From the NCBI GenBank assembly GCA_019310865.1, contig JAFDDL010000107.1, forward strand, positions 1 to 9,415: 9,415 nt of DNA, read 5' to 3'. This DNA comes from Deltaproteobacteria bacterium (GTDB taxonomy: Bacteria > Desulfobacterota > Desulfobacteria > Desulfobacterales > JAFDDL01). The position numbers and the translations under genes are program-made. Positions 1 through 8,300 of this stretch are shown here, in pieces. The notes under the pieces were generated by a model. The model was not told where the DNA came from and ran no database searches. It saw only the letters and a list, made by a program, of their open reading frames with translations. The number at the start of each line of letters is the position of its first letter. The stretch's first letter is position 1.

Positions 1-1310
1 GCCTGTGTGGTGAAAAAAAGATCGGTGGCGGCCAGGGCTTTGATTTTTTCCCGCAAATCTGCAACCACCGCCTCTCGCTTTTCAAAAACATCCACCACGG
101 TTGGTGCTGTTGCATTGGCACCGGAAGCGGTGTTTTGAAGCGTTTTCAGAATGTTATCAGCCAGATTCCGGACCGCGTCGGTAAAATAATGCGCCATTTC
201 ACTGGCCATATCATCCAAAACGGTGTTGAGGCGATCTTCAAATTTGGCTTGCAGGCTCTCTATCCACTTTTTTAAGGATTGCTTTTTGCTGAACATGGCG
301 CCCACGGCCCGTTTGTACAATTTTGGTACAGAAAGCCCTTCGTCAAATTCGGCTTTGATTTCAAACCCGATACGATCGTATTTTGCCACAAATCGCTCGA
401 CGGCATTTTGGCTTTCCCGGCGAAGTGATTCTGTGCCGTTATTAAGCTGGTTTTCCAGCGATCGAGCCGCCTGCCTGTCGGCGCCCAGCTGATCCTTGAG
501 ACGCTGGAGCGCATCGTGGATTTTTTTTAGCACTTTTTCCCCGGTTGCCAGCACGCCCGATAATTTGAGAAAAAGATGGCGCCCACCGGTGACGGTCGTT
601 CGAATATGGGAACGGATGGCATCAAAGCCACTGCGCGGATCGTTTTCAGCCTCCCATTTTGCCGATGTAGAAAAGATCCGTGGGGTGTCAATACCGTGGC
701 CGGTCGCATATTCCCAGACCTTTTCGGTATTTACCTGCAATTCTTCGGACGTGGCCAGATCGGCCTGCTGAAGGATAAAGATCACCTGTTTGCGCCATTC
801 TTCGCTGATATAGTCCAAAAGCTCCCAGGCTGTGCGCGTGTGTGGATTTTTTGCCGGAAACACAAAGAGCACCAGACCGGAGTTGGGAATGTAGCGCTCG
901 GTGATTTCATGATGGTGTTCGATCACAGTATTGGTGCCGGGAGTGTCCACGATGGCAATGTGCTTCAGAACCGATTCCGGCAGTCCGATGCGGCGATGAT
1001 GGGGATTGATCTCGACTTGCGTTTTCTCAGGCGAATAGACCAGCTGCTGAATCACATCCGTACAGGGGGCCGGATCAACCTGACAGATGGGAACGCCCAC
1101 CAGGGCATTGATGAAGCTGCTTTTGCCGGCCTTGATCTCTCCGACCACGACAAATAAAAACGGCTCGTTTACATTTGATCGAATGTCGTTGATGAGCGTC
1201 GCCAGCTGTGCGTCATCCGTTTCAAGTACAAGCGCATTGAGGTCATCGAGCAGGGACGTAATTTCGGCGCGGTACTGTTCGAACGCATCGTTCATGATCG
1301 GATTTTCCAC
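1..1310 (-). CDS. Dynamin-family GTPase (partial, 3' end beyond window)
   Basis: This is the N-terminal part (436 residues) of a large bacterial dynamin-like GTPase; the frame stays open to the left edge. Numbering from the GTG start, the GTPase motifs are all visible: P-loop GEIKAGKS (57-64), a switch-I threonine (T84) in a PAPCTD stretch, the G3 motif DTPG (122-125), a G4 region QQAD (181-184) in place of the usual N/TKxD, and a G5-like SAK (216-218). After the GTPase domain, residues about 245-310 are charged and helical, resembling the stalk/coiled-coil of dynamin-like proteins. No hydrophobic membrane paddle appears in the part seen. I chose GTG at 1310 because AAGGAGA lies about 5 bases upstream; ATG at 1295 is in frame but has a poor ribosome-binding site. 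Members of the family bind and remodel membranes through GTP-driven oligomerisation; the exact role here is unknown. It is transcribed divergently from the efflux operon. Confidence is high for the family and low for the function. Confidence 0.9.
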   Translation of the reverse strand, partial: MENPIMNDAFEQYRAEITSLLDDLNALVLETDDAQLATLINDIRSNVNEPFLFVVVGEIKAGKSSFINALVGVPICQVDPAPCTDVIQQLVYSPEKTQVEINPHHRRIGLPESVLKHIAIVDTPGTNTVIEHHHEITERYIPNSGLVLFVFPAKNPHTRTAWELLDYISEEWRKQVIFILQQADLATSEELQVNTEKVWEYATGHGIDTPRIFSTSAKWEAENDPRSGFDAIRSHIRTTVTGGRHLFLKLSGVLATGEKVLKKIHDALQRLKDQLGADRQAARSLENQLNNGTESLRRESQNAVERFVAKYDRIGFEIKAEFDEGLSVPKLYKRAVGAMFSKKQSLKKWIESLQAKFEDRLNTVLDDMASEMAHYFTDAVRNLADNILKTLQNTASGANATAPTVVDVFEKREAVVADLREKIKALAATDLFFTTQ

Positions 1311-1364
1311 ATCGTCTCCTTCCACTTGCCCTTTCCTATCGCATCAAGAATCTGATACATTGAG

Positions 1365-1394
1365 CCTATAGCATGAAACCGGATCGATCCACAA
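1365..1394 (-). promoter_or_regulatory. Candidate promoter for the dynamin-like gene
   Basis: On the minus strand, TTGTGG (1394-1389) is followed after 18 bases by TATAGG (1370-1365). The -10 is preceded by TGC, giving an extended -10 form (TGnTATA). Transcription would start near 1358, leaving a leader of about 48 bases before the GTG start. The -35 match is poor (TTG only), so this is a weak consensus-based guess. Confidence 0.25.
1381..1390. repeat. 10-base perfect palindrome GGATCGATCC
   Basis: A perfect palindrome sits in the divergent region, overlapping by two bases the weak -35 proposed for the dynamin-like gene. It could be a binding site for a dimeric regulator or simply chance. 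There is no second copy in the intergenic region. Confidence 0.25.
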
Positions 1395-1404
1395 CAATCC
1401 GCCC

Positions 1405-1433
1405 TTGACGAATCGTTGCTTTCCGCTTAAAAG
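1405..1433 (+). promoter_or_regulatory. Candidate sigma-70-type promoter for the M24/efflux operon
   Basis: TTGACG (1405-1410) is a 5/6 match to the -35 consensus. It is followed after exactly 17 bases by TAAAAG (1428-1433), a 4/6 match to the -10 consensus. It points towards the M24 gene and would give a leader of about 135 bases. The -10 element lies inside the inverted repeat at 1423-1436. The call rests only on consensus matching; the last, highly conserved T of the -10 is missing. Confidence 0.35.
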
Positions 1434-1436
1434 CGG
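1423..1436. repeat. Short inverted repeat overlapping a candidate -10 element
   Basis: CCGCTT and AAGCGG are perfect 6-base inverted arms separated by AA. The right half covers the candidate -10 (1428-1433), a placement typical of a repressor operator. There is no T run after it, so it is not an intrinsic terminator. Operator function is inferred; chance occurrence cannot be excluded for arms this short. Confidence 0.4.
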
Positions 1437-1574
1437 TATTGAAATGGCCACCCGAAGATTCGAACGGATTTCAAATTGAGCAGAATCTGAGCCAGTTGTT
1501 GAATGTAACCTTTTCGCTCGTACGGACGACTTATCTATCCAATCGGGCCAGGGCGCATTAGAAACCATGGGAAA

Positions 1575-2651
1575 TTGAATTTGAATTTAACGCGATTAAA
1601 CAGACTCACCGAAAACATGGCGGGACAGGGGATCGATCAGCTGATCATATCGTCTCCCAGATCGATTTATTACCTGCTGGGAAATACCATCGAGCCCCAT
1701 GAAAGATTGTTTGCCCTGACTGTGGATGCCGACGGGACGACGCGTCTTTTTGTCAATGAACTTGATGCCATGCATTTCAATAGCAGTGGTGTGGACATAA
1801 CGACGTTCAGTGACGCGGAGGACTCTGTTGCCCTTTTGGCCAATCTGGTCAAAGGGGGCAACACCATCGGCATCGATAAGGATTGGCCGTCCCAATTCTT
1901 ATTAAGGCTCATGGACAAAGCTGATGGGCATTACGTGATCGGATCGCGCGCTGTGGATGAAACGCGAATGATCAAGGATGACAAAGAGATCTCCCGGCTT
2001 CGAAACGCTTCGCAGATCAACGATACGGCCATGACAGAGGCCATGACGCTCGTACAGGCCGGGCTGAGCGAATCGGAAGTGGGGGAGGCGTTGGAAAAAA
2101 TATACCGTAACCACTCGACAACACTGGCATTTAGCCTTATCTGCTACGGCGCCAACGCTGCTGAGCCACATCATAATAGTGATGACACACGCCTTGGGGA
2201 CAATCAATGCGTCATAATCGATATCGGCGGGGTGACCAAGGGGTATTATTCGGATATGACCCGAAGCTTTTTTAAAGGAACGCCCGACGATGAATATCAA
2301 AAGATATACGAGACTGTTTTAAATGCCAATTTGGCCGGCATCAACGCAGTCAAACCCGGGATTCATTTTGCCGATATCGACCGGGCGGCCCGTGACGTTA
2401 TCGATAAGGCCGGGTACGGGGAATACTTTATTCATCGAACCGGGCATAATATCGGTCTGGACGGACATGAATATCCCGATGTGGGTGTCGGTAGTGAGGT
2501 GATGGTTCAACCGGGCATGACATTTTCCATCGAGCCGGGAATTTATATTCCCGGAAAATACGGCGTCCGGATCGAAGATATCGTTCTTGTGACTGAAAAC
2601 GGCTGTGAGGTGTTGAACGACTATTCCAAGGAATTCGCCACAATAAACTGA
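1575..2651 (+). CDS. M24-family metallopeptidase, Xaa-Pro dipeptidase-like
   Basis: This is a pita-bread-fold metallohydrolase of 358 residues, the usual size for PepQ-type Xaa-Pro dipeptidases. Such enzymes act in the cytoplasm on X-Pro bonds. Residues about 6-130 form the creatinase/prolidase N-terminal domain and residues about 139-345 the catalytic M24 domain. All five dinuclear-metal ligands are present: D216 (IIDIGG), D227 (YYSDMTR), H291 (HRTGHNIGL), E320 (SIEPGIY) and E334 (RIEDIV). H199 in EPHH matches the conserved active-site histidine region. No signal peptide is seen. The start is a TTG at 1575 with only a weak GGGAAA just upstream; TTG at 1581 or ATG at 1617 are alternatives, but the last would trim the N-terminal domain. 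It is the first gene of the plus-strand operon. The M24 family also includes creatinase- and DddP-like enzymes with other substrates, so peptidase activity is probable but not proven. Confidence 0.9.
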   Translation: MNLNLTRLNRLTENMAGQGIDQLIISSPRSIYYLLGNTIEPHERLFALTVDADGTTRLFVNELDAMHFNSSGVDITTFSDAEDSVALLANLVKGGNTIGIDKDWPSQFLLRLMDKADGHYVIGSRAVDETRMIKDDKEISRLRNASQINDTAMTEAMTLVQAGLSESEVGEALEKIYRNHSTTLAFSLICYGANAAEPHHNSDDTRLGDNQCVIIDIGGVTKGYYSDMTRSFFKGTPDDEYQKIYETVLNANLAGINAVKPGIHFADIDRAARDVIDKAGYGEYFIHRTGHNIGLDGHEYPDVGVGSEVMVQPGMTFSIEPGIYIPGKYGVRIEDIVLVTENGCEVLNDYSKEFATIN

Positions 2652-2687
2652 ATGAATTTTGAAAAACACCGATGGAATGTATTTGAT

Positions 2688-4130
2688 ATGAAACGCTCCC
2701 AGTTCTTCATTATAATTAGCGTGCTGGTCGGACTGATGATCGCGGGATGCACCGCTTTTCTGCCGGCGCAGCGAAGCCTTGATGACGAGGCCCCCGGCAG
2801 GTACGCGCAGTCGGGCGGCATTTCCCAGCCGGTTGAGCGCTGGTGGGAGGAATTTGACGACCCACAGCTCAACGAGCTCATTGGCAAGGCGTTCCAGGAC
2901 GGGTTTACTTTACATGAGGCCTGGGCGCGGTTTGATCAGGCAATGGCCCTTGCCGTGCAAGCAGGTGCCGGCCGCTATCCGGAAATCTCGGCCGAGGCGA
3001 GCGCGCTCACCGCTCGGCAGCGATCCGAAAACGGTGTTTCCACTACACTCGGATTCGAACAGTACACTCTGGGCCTGGTGGGCAGCTATGAAGTTGATTT
3101 ATGGCGACGGATACATTCACAGCGCCAAGCTGCGGTGCTGGCAGCCGAGGCGTCCCGGGAAGATTTAAACGCAACGGCCTTGACGCTGGCAGCGTCTGTC
3201 ACCGAGCGTTGGGCGCGGATCATCTCGCAAAAACGGCAGATCGCGCTTTTGAAAGAGCAACTGGCTGCCAACCTGATCTTATTGGAACTGGTGGAGCTTC
3301 GGTTCAGAAAGGCGCTGGCATCAGCACTGGATGTGTTTCAGCAGCGCCAGATCGTGGAACAAAAACGCGCGCAGATTCCCCTGGCCGAACAGCGCGAACG
3401 GTTGCTTCTTAATGAATTGGCTTTATTATTGGGAAAGCCGCCCGCATCGATGCCGGAGATTCGACAGTCGGACTTCAAGGTGCCGGAAAAGGTGCCGGAT
3501 ATCGGCCTGCCAATTCAGCTTCTCACATCCAGGCCCGACGTTCGGGCTGCCGGCTTACGGCTTCAGGCGACGGATTGGGAACTGGCGGTGGCTCGCGCCG
3601 ACCGGTTGCCGAGCATTCGGTTAACGGGCAGGGCGGCTTACCAGTCCGGGGAAATAGATTCACTGCTGGACAATTGGCTGCTTAACCTGACTGCAGGTCT
3701 GACCGCGCCGGTGTTTGACGGGGCAAGGCGCCGGTCGGAAGTCGACCGGCGCGAAGCGGTGTTGGATGAGACCTTGACGGCATTTCGGCGTACCCTTATC
3801 ACGGCTATCAAGGAGGTCGAGGACGCGTTGGTCACGGAAGAGACGCTTCGGCGGCACCTGGTTGGCCTGGAGGCGCAGCTCGCCGCTGCCAGAAGCGCCT
3901 TGAAAGAAGCGCGATCTCGATATCGCAAGGGATTGAATGATTATTTGCCGGTACTGACACAAGTGGTATCGGTCCAAAATCTCGAGCAGGATCTGATCCG
4001 GCGGGAAACGGATGTGTTGACCACCCGCGTAAACCTTTATCGTGCCTTGGGGGGCGCGCGAATAACCGATTCGGGAATTGCGCCATGGAAAATCGAAGAA
4101 TCGAACGGAAATGATATAGACCAAAAATGA
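2688..4130 (+). CDS. RND efflux outer-membrane factor lipoprotein (NodT/TolC family)
   Basis: This is the outer-membrane channel of a tripartite efflux pump. From ATG 2688 the protein has 480 residues and begins with a textbook lipoprotein signal: MKR, a hydrophobic core, and lipobox MIAGC with the lipidated Cys at residue 21. The residue after Cys is Thr rather than Asp, consistent with sorting to the outer membrane. Two outer-membrane-efflux repeats follow. The first opens with the WWEEFDDPQL segment and contains YEVDLW. The second contains LLTSRPDVRAAGLRLQA and LPSIRLTGRAAYQSG, both hallmark NodT-type segments, and long helical stretches that would form the periplasmic alpha-barrel. An in-frame ATG at 2652, directly after the M24 stop, would add 12 residues before the signal peptide; I prefer 2688 because it gives a normal lipoprotein leader, though neither start has a strong ribosome-binding site. 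The 3' end overlaps the adaptor gene by four bases (ATGA). Confidence 0.92.
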   Translation: MKRSQFFIIISVLVGLMIAGCTAFLPAQRSLDDEAPGRYAQSGGISQPVERWWEEFDDPQLNELIGKAFQDGFTLHEAWARFDQAMALAVQAGAGRYPEISAEASALTARQRSENGVSTTLGFEQYTLGLVGSYEVDLWRRIHSQRQAAVLAAEASREDLNATALTLAASVTERWARIISQKRQIALLKEQLAANLILLELVELRFRKALASALDVFQQRQIVEQKRAQIPLAEQRERLLLNELALLLGKPPASMPEIRQSDFKVPEKVPDIGLPIQLLTSRPDVRAAGLRLQATDWELAVARADRLPSIRLTGRAAYQSGEIDSLLDNWLLNLTAGLTAPVFDGARRRSEVDRREAVLDETLTAFRRTLITAIKEVEDALVTEETLRRHLVGLEAQLAAARSALKEARSRYRKGLNDYLPVLTQVVSVQNLEQDLIRRETDVLTTRVNLYRALGGARITDSGIAPWKIEESNGNDIDQK

Positions 4131-5347
4131 TGGAAAACCACGTGCAAACGCAAAACTCAGATCAGAATATGCCCCGGCCTGCCAAAGTTTGGTTTCGAAA
4201 GGTTTACAAGGTGCTTTTATGCTTCGTGATCATTCTTTGTGGTATGGGGTTGGCGGTTTACATCACCCAAACAGCCCCCAAAGCTTCCAAGCGAATACCG
4301 CAGCAAATGTCACCCCTGGTTCAAGTGGAGCCGGTTCGTCAGATGAGCCATACCGTTGTCATCAACGCCATGGGAACCGTCATTCCGGCCCGTGAGGTAG
4401 TGTTAAAGGCTCGGGTTTCCGGCGAAATTATTGAGATACATCCGGAATTTAACCCGGGAAGCTTTGTAGCGGCCGGGACAACCTTGCTTCGGATCGATGG
4501 CGCTGATTACGAACTGCTATTAAACCGGAAGCGCAGCGCAGTGGTCAATGCCCATTATGCCCTGGCTCTTGAAATGGGAAGACAGGATGTGGCCAAGCGG
4601 GAATGGATGCTGTTAAACGATGACCGTGATGGTCCGCCGGAGGATGCGGCACTTGCATTGCGAAGACCCCATCTGGAAAAGGTTCAGGCCGATTTATCGG
4701 CTGCTGAATCGGATTTGGCCCAGGCCCGCCTGAATCTGGAACGTACCCGCATCTTCGCACCTTTTAATGCGATCATACGGGAAAAAGATGTGGAATTCGG
4801 TAGCCAGGTGGGATCCCAGGACAAACTGGCCGAGCTGGTGGGAGTGGATTATTACTGGGTTCAGGTATCTTTGCCGGCCGATCGGATCAGCTGGATATCG
4901 ATTCCCACAACCCACCGCGAAACCGGTGCGGCGGCCCGGATTTTCTATCACTCCGGTTCTGTGGCCACCGGCCGCGTCATCAAATTGCTGGGTGATCTGG
5001 AATCCGAGGGACGCATGGCGCGTCTGCTCATATCAATCGCAGATCCGCTGGGTATAGAAGCGCCGGACACCGGTCGCCCGCCGCTTCTTATCGGCGAATA
5101 TGTCAGGGTTGAAATAGAAGGTCGTCATTTGGACAGCGCCGTTCGCATTCCCCGAGATGCGCTACGCAACAACAGCCAGGTTTGGATTGCCGGACCGGAT
5201 AACCGGCTTGAAATCCGGTCGGTTCAAACCCTGTGGCGCGATCAGGAATCCGTGCTGATCGGGCAGGATTTGAATGACGACGAGCTGCTCATCGTTTCGG
5301 ATCTGGCCACGCCGGTTGCCGGAATGTCGCTCGATATTGATAAATAA
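4127..5347 (+). CDS. RND efflux periplasmic adaptor (membrane-fusion protein, HlyD/AcrA type)
   Basis: This 406-residue adaptor should link the inner-membrane permease to the outer-membrane factor. It has a cytoplasmic N-terminus of about 28 residues and one membrane anchor (about 29-46, rich in L/V/I/C/G). It has no lipobox, so it is anchored by a helix rather than by lipid. The barrel-sandwich (lipoyl-like) half begins with the INAMGTVIPAREVVLKARVSG segment (about 79-99) and runs through GSFVAAGTTLLRIDGADY. A helical hairpin (about 133-205) follows, then the second lipoyl half beginning LERTRIFAPFNAIIREKDVEFGS (written here only to mark it), the beta-barrel and a C-terminal membrane-proximal domain (AVRIPRDALRNNSQVWI). 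Its ATG lies in the ATGA overlap with the upstream gene, which suggests coupled translation; a second ATG follows immediately. It ends with TAA directly against, and in the same frame as, the permease start. Confidence 0.92.
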   Translation: MMENHVQTQNSDQNMPRPAKVWFRKVYKVLLCFVIILCGMGLAVYITQTAPKASKRIPQQMSPLVQVEPVRQMSHTVVINAMGTVIPAREVVLKARVSGEIIEIHPEFNPGSFVAAGTTLLRIDGADYELLLNRKRSAVVNAHYALALEMGRQDVAKREWMLLNDDRDGPPEDAALALRRPHLEKVQADLSAAESDLAQARLNLERTRIFAPFNAIIREKDVEFGSQVGSQDKLAELVGVDYYWVQVSLPADRISWISIPTTHRETGAAARIFYHSGSVATGRVIKLLGDLESEGRMARLLISIADPLGIEAPDTGRPPLLIGEYVRVEIEGRHLDSAVRIPRDALRNNSQVWIAGPDNRLEIRSVQTLWRDQESVLIGQDLNDDELLIVSDLATPVAGMSLDIDK

Positions 5348-8300
5348 TTGACTAATTTGAAGAATTCAGACGCCACCCATACACCAAAGCGAAACCGGGG
5401 CCCCATTGCCTGGATGGCCGGCCATTCCGTCAGTGCCAATCTTCTCATGGCCATCTTGCTCATCTGCGGTTTTTTGCTGGCCAAGAATATTAAAAAGGAG
5501 CTGTTTCCCGATTTTGAACTGGACCTGGTCTTTATTCGCGTTGCATATCCCGGCGCCAGCCCCGAAGAGGTTGAGCGGGCCATCTTGCTGGCCATCGAGG
5601 AGGCGGTCCAGGATCTTGATGGGGTTGAGGAGGTAACGGCGAGCGCTCGTGAGGGAAGCGGATCGGTCACCATTGAAGTCTTGGATGGGGCGGATGCCCA
5701 TCAGGTCAGCCAGGATGTTAAAAACGAAGTCGATCGCATTGTATCATTTCCCTTAGAGGCCGAGGAGCCTGAAGTCACTGTGGCCGGCCGAAAACGGTCC
5801 GTGGTTGAATTGGCGCTGTTCGGGGATCAGGACGAGTGGGTGCTCAGGGAGATGGCCGAGACCGTTCGGGACCGGCTGCTTTCAGATGAACAGATCACCC
5901 AGGTGGACCTGGAAGGCGTTCGTGATTACGAGATCAGCATCGAAATACCCCAGAACACGCTTCGGACGTATAACCTCACCCTGGGCGCTGTGGCGCAAAC
6001 CATTCGCAGTACGGCGGTGGAGCTGCCGGGCGGCGCCATCCGGGCCACCACCGGGGACGTGCTGGTTCGGGTAAAGGAACGCCGGGACTACGGCCATGAA
6101 TTTGGCAAAATACCCATCATTACAACCAATGACGGGACCGAAGTGCTCCTGGAGGATATTGCAACAATCACCGACGGTTTTGCGGACACCGATCAGTTCG
6201 CCACCTTTAACGGAAAACCGGCTGTCATGCTCCAGGTTTTTCGGGTGGGCGATCAGACCCCCATTACCGTATCCGACGCTGTTTCTCGAAAAATGTCCGA
6301 AATCAACTCGATTTTGCCGCCGGGGTTGGAATTGGAGGCTCGAAACGATCGCTCCCAATGGTATCGTCAGCGTCTTGATTTGATGCTGCGAAACGGCTTT
6401 ATCGGACTTGGGCTGGTCTTTATCCTGCTGGCGATTTTTTTAGAGATCCGGCTGGCATTCTGGGTCAGCCTGGGCATTCCCATTTCCATTCTCGGCTCCT
6501 TTCTGATTCTGCCAAGTATTGGGGTGAGTATCAATGTGGTCACCATGTTCGCCTTTATTGTCACCCTGGGCATCGTGGTGGACGATGCCATTGTTGCCGG
6601 AGAAAATATTTATTACCACCGGCAGCAGGGGCTGGACTGGTTTCCGGCGGCCATAAAAGGCGCCCGGGAAATTGCCATGCCGGTGACCTTCAGCGTCCTG
6701 TCCAATATGGTGGCCTTTATGCCGATTTTGTTTATTCCCGGCTTTATGGGAAAGGTGTTTCGCAGTATTCCGCTGGTCGTGATCTGCGTATTTGCCGTTT
6801 CTCTTGTGGAGAGCCTCTTTATTCTCCCGGCCCACCTTGGTCACCAGCGTGGTGAGATGAAAAAGGGTCCGTTTTCCCGGCTTTTCCAACTTCAACAACG
6901 CTTCAGCGCCTTTTTCAGTAACCAGGTCCGCATAAAATATGGTCCCTTTCTATCACTGGCCCTGCGATGGCGGTATGTGACGTTTTCCATCGGAGTCGCT
7001 ATTTTAATCATAACCCTGGCCTATATCAAGAGCGGGCGGCTTGGCTTTGAGCTGTTTCCGAAACTGGAGTCCGATTATGCGCTGGTGACAGCGACACTCC
7101 CCTTTGGCAGTGCCGTTCAAAAAACCGAGCAAATCCAGGCGAAACTGGTGCACGCCGCCCGGGAGATCGCCGGCAACGAAGCGGGCGATCTGGTGGAAGG
7201 CATCTATGCACGTATAAACGGTAATATCACCAGGGTGCAGGTGTATTTGACACCACCGGACGTGCGACCCATCTCAACCGCTCAATTGACCCGGATGTGG
7301 CGTGAAAAAGTAGGGAATCTGACCGGCCTGGAAAACATCAAATTCGAATCGGATGCCGGTGGACCGGGCCGGGGCGCCGCCATTGCCGTGGAGCTGAGCC
7401 ATCGGGATATTGTGGTTCTGGAGCGGGCGAGCCGGGAGCTGGCAACTGCTATGGCATATTTTCCCAATGCAATCGACATCGACGATGGGTTTTCACAGGG
7501 CAAGCCGCAAATCGACTTTAAAATGAAACCCGAAGGGCGCAGCCTGGGGCTGCAGTCTGTGGAGATTGCCAGGCAGATCCGCCATGCATATTACGGAGCG
7601 GAAGTCTTACGCCAGCAGCGGGGACGAAACGAAGTCAAGGTCATGGTTCGGTTGCCGAAGTCCGAGCGAAAGTCCGAGTACAGTCTCGAGGAGATGATCC
7701 TGCGCTCCCCGGCGGGCAAGGAAATCGCGTTGCGAGAGGCCGTGAGCCTGAGCCGGGGGCGGGCCTATACCACCATCGACCGCCGAAAGGGGCGCCGGGT
7801 CGTGACCGTGACGGCCGATGCCCGGCCGCGCAGCCAGGCGGGGCAAATTCTTCAATCACTCCAAGCCGATACCCTGCCGGGTCTCAAGCAGAAGTATCCC
7901 GGCTTGACCTTCAGCTTCGAAGGGCGCCAGGCTGATCGCCGGGAGAGCATGCAAAGTCTGATCAAAGGCCTTATGTATGCATTGCTTGTCATCTATGCCA
8001 TGCTGGCGGTCCCCTTCAATAGCTATATCCAGCCGATGATTATCATGATATGCATTCCGTTCGGGATCGTCGGCGCCATCATCGGTCATCTGATCATGGG
8101 CTACAGTTTAAGTGTGATCAGCATGTTCGGGGTGGTGGCGCTTTCCGGGGTCGTGGTCAACGATTCGCTGGTTCTCATCGATTTTGCCAACCGGCGCCGA
8201 CGAAACGGGATGGGGCCAATGCAAGCGATTCACGAGGCAGCCATCCATCGGTTCCGGCCCATTTTACTGACCACGTTAACCACATTCGGCGGGCTTTCAC

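Larger units (their letters stand above)
1311..1574. promoter_or_regulatory. Divergent intergenic regulatory region
   Basis: This 264-base stretch separates the minus-strand dynamin-like gene from the plus-strand operon and should hold promoters for both. I see no convincing gene in it; the short open frames lack ribosome-binding sites and resemble nothing I know. It contains a 10-base palindrome (1381-1390) and a 6+2+6 inverted repeat (1423-1436), described separately. No terminator-like hairpin followed by a T run is present. That it works as a shared control region is inferred from its position. Confidence 0.6.

Noticed and set aside
521..528. Run of eight T (A on the coding strand) in the dynamin-like gene, a possible frameshift site
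   Set aside because: The reading frame continues unbroken with sensible dynamin-like sequence on both sides, so there is no sign of a frameshift.
576..1157. 193-codon open frame on the plus strand
   Set aside because: It lies wholly antisense to the dynamin-like GTPase, whose frame shows clear G1, G3 and G5 motifs. The translation resembles no known family and has no ribosome-binding site.
1454..1475. tRNA T-loop-like sequence (GATTCGAAC) that might mark a tRNA remnant or attachment site
   Set aside because: The flanking five-base arms do not pair, and no acceptor stem, anticodon arm or CCA end is present.
1344..1568. 74-codon open frame on the minus strand in the intergenic region
   Set aside because: It has no ribosome-binding site and no recognisable product, and it ends just before the better-supported dynamin-like start; most likely chance.
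5882..6358. 158-codon open frame on the minus strand inside the permease gene
   Set aside because: It is a shadow of the RND permease coding frame, with low-complexity His/Gly/Asn-rich translation and no start signal.
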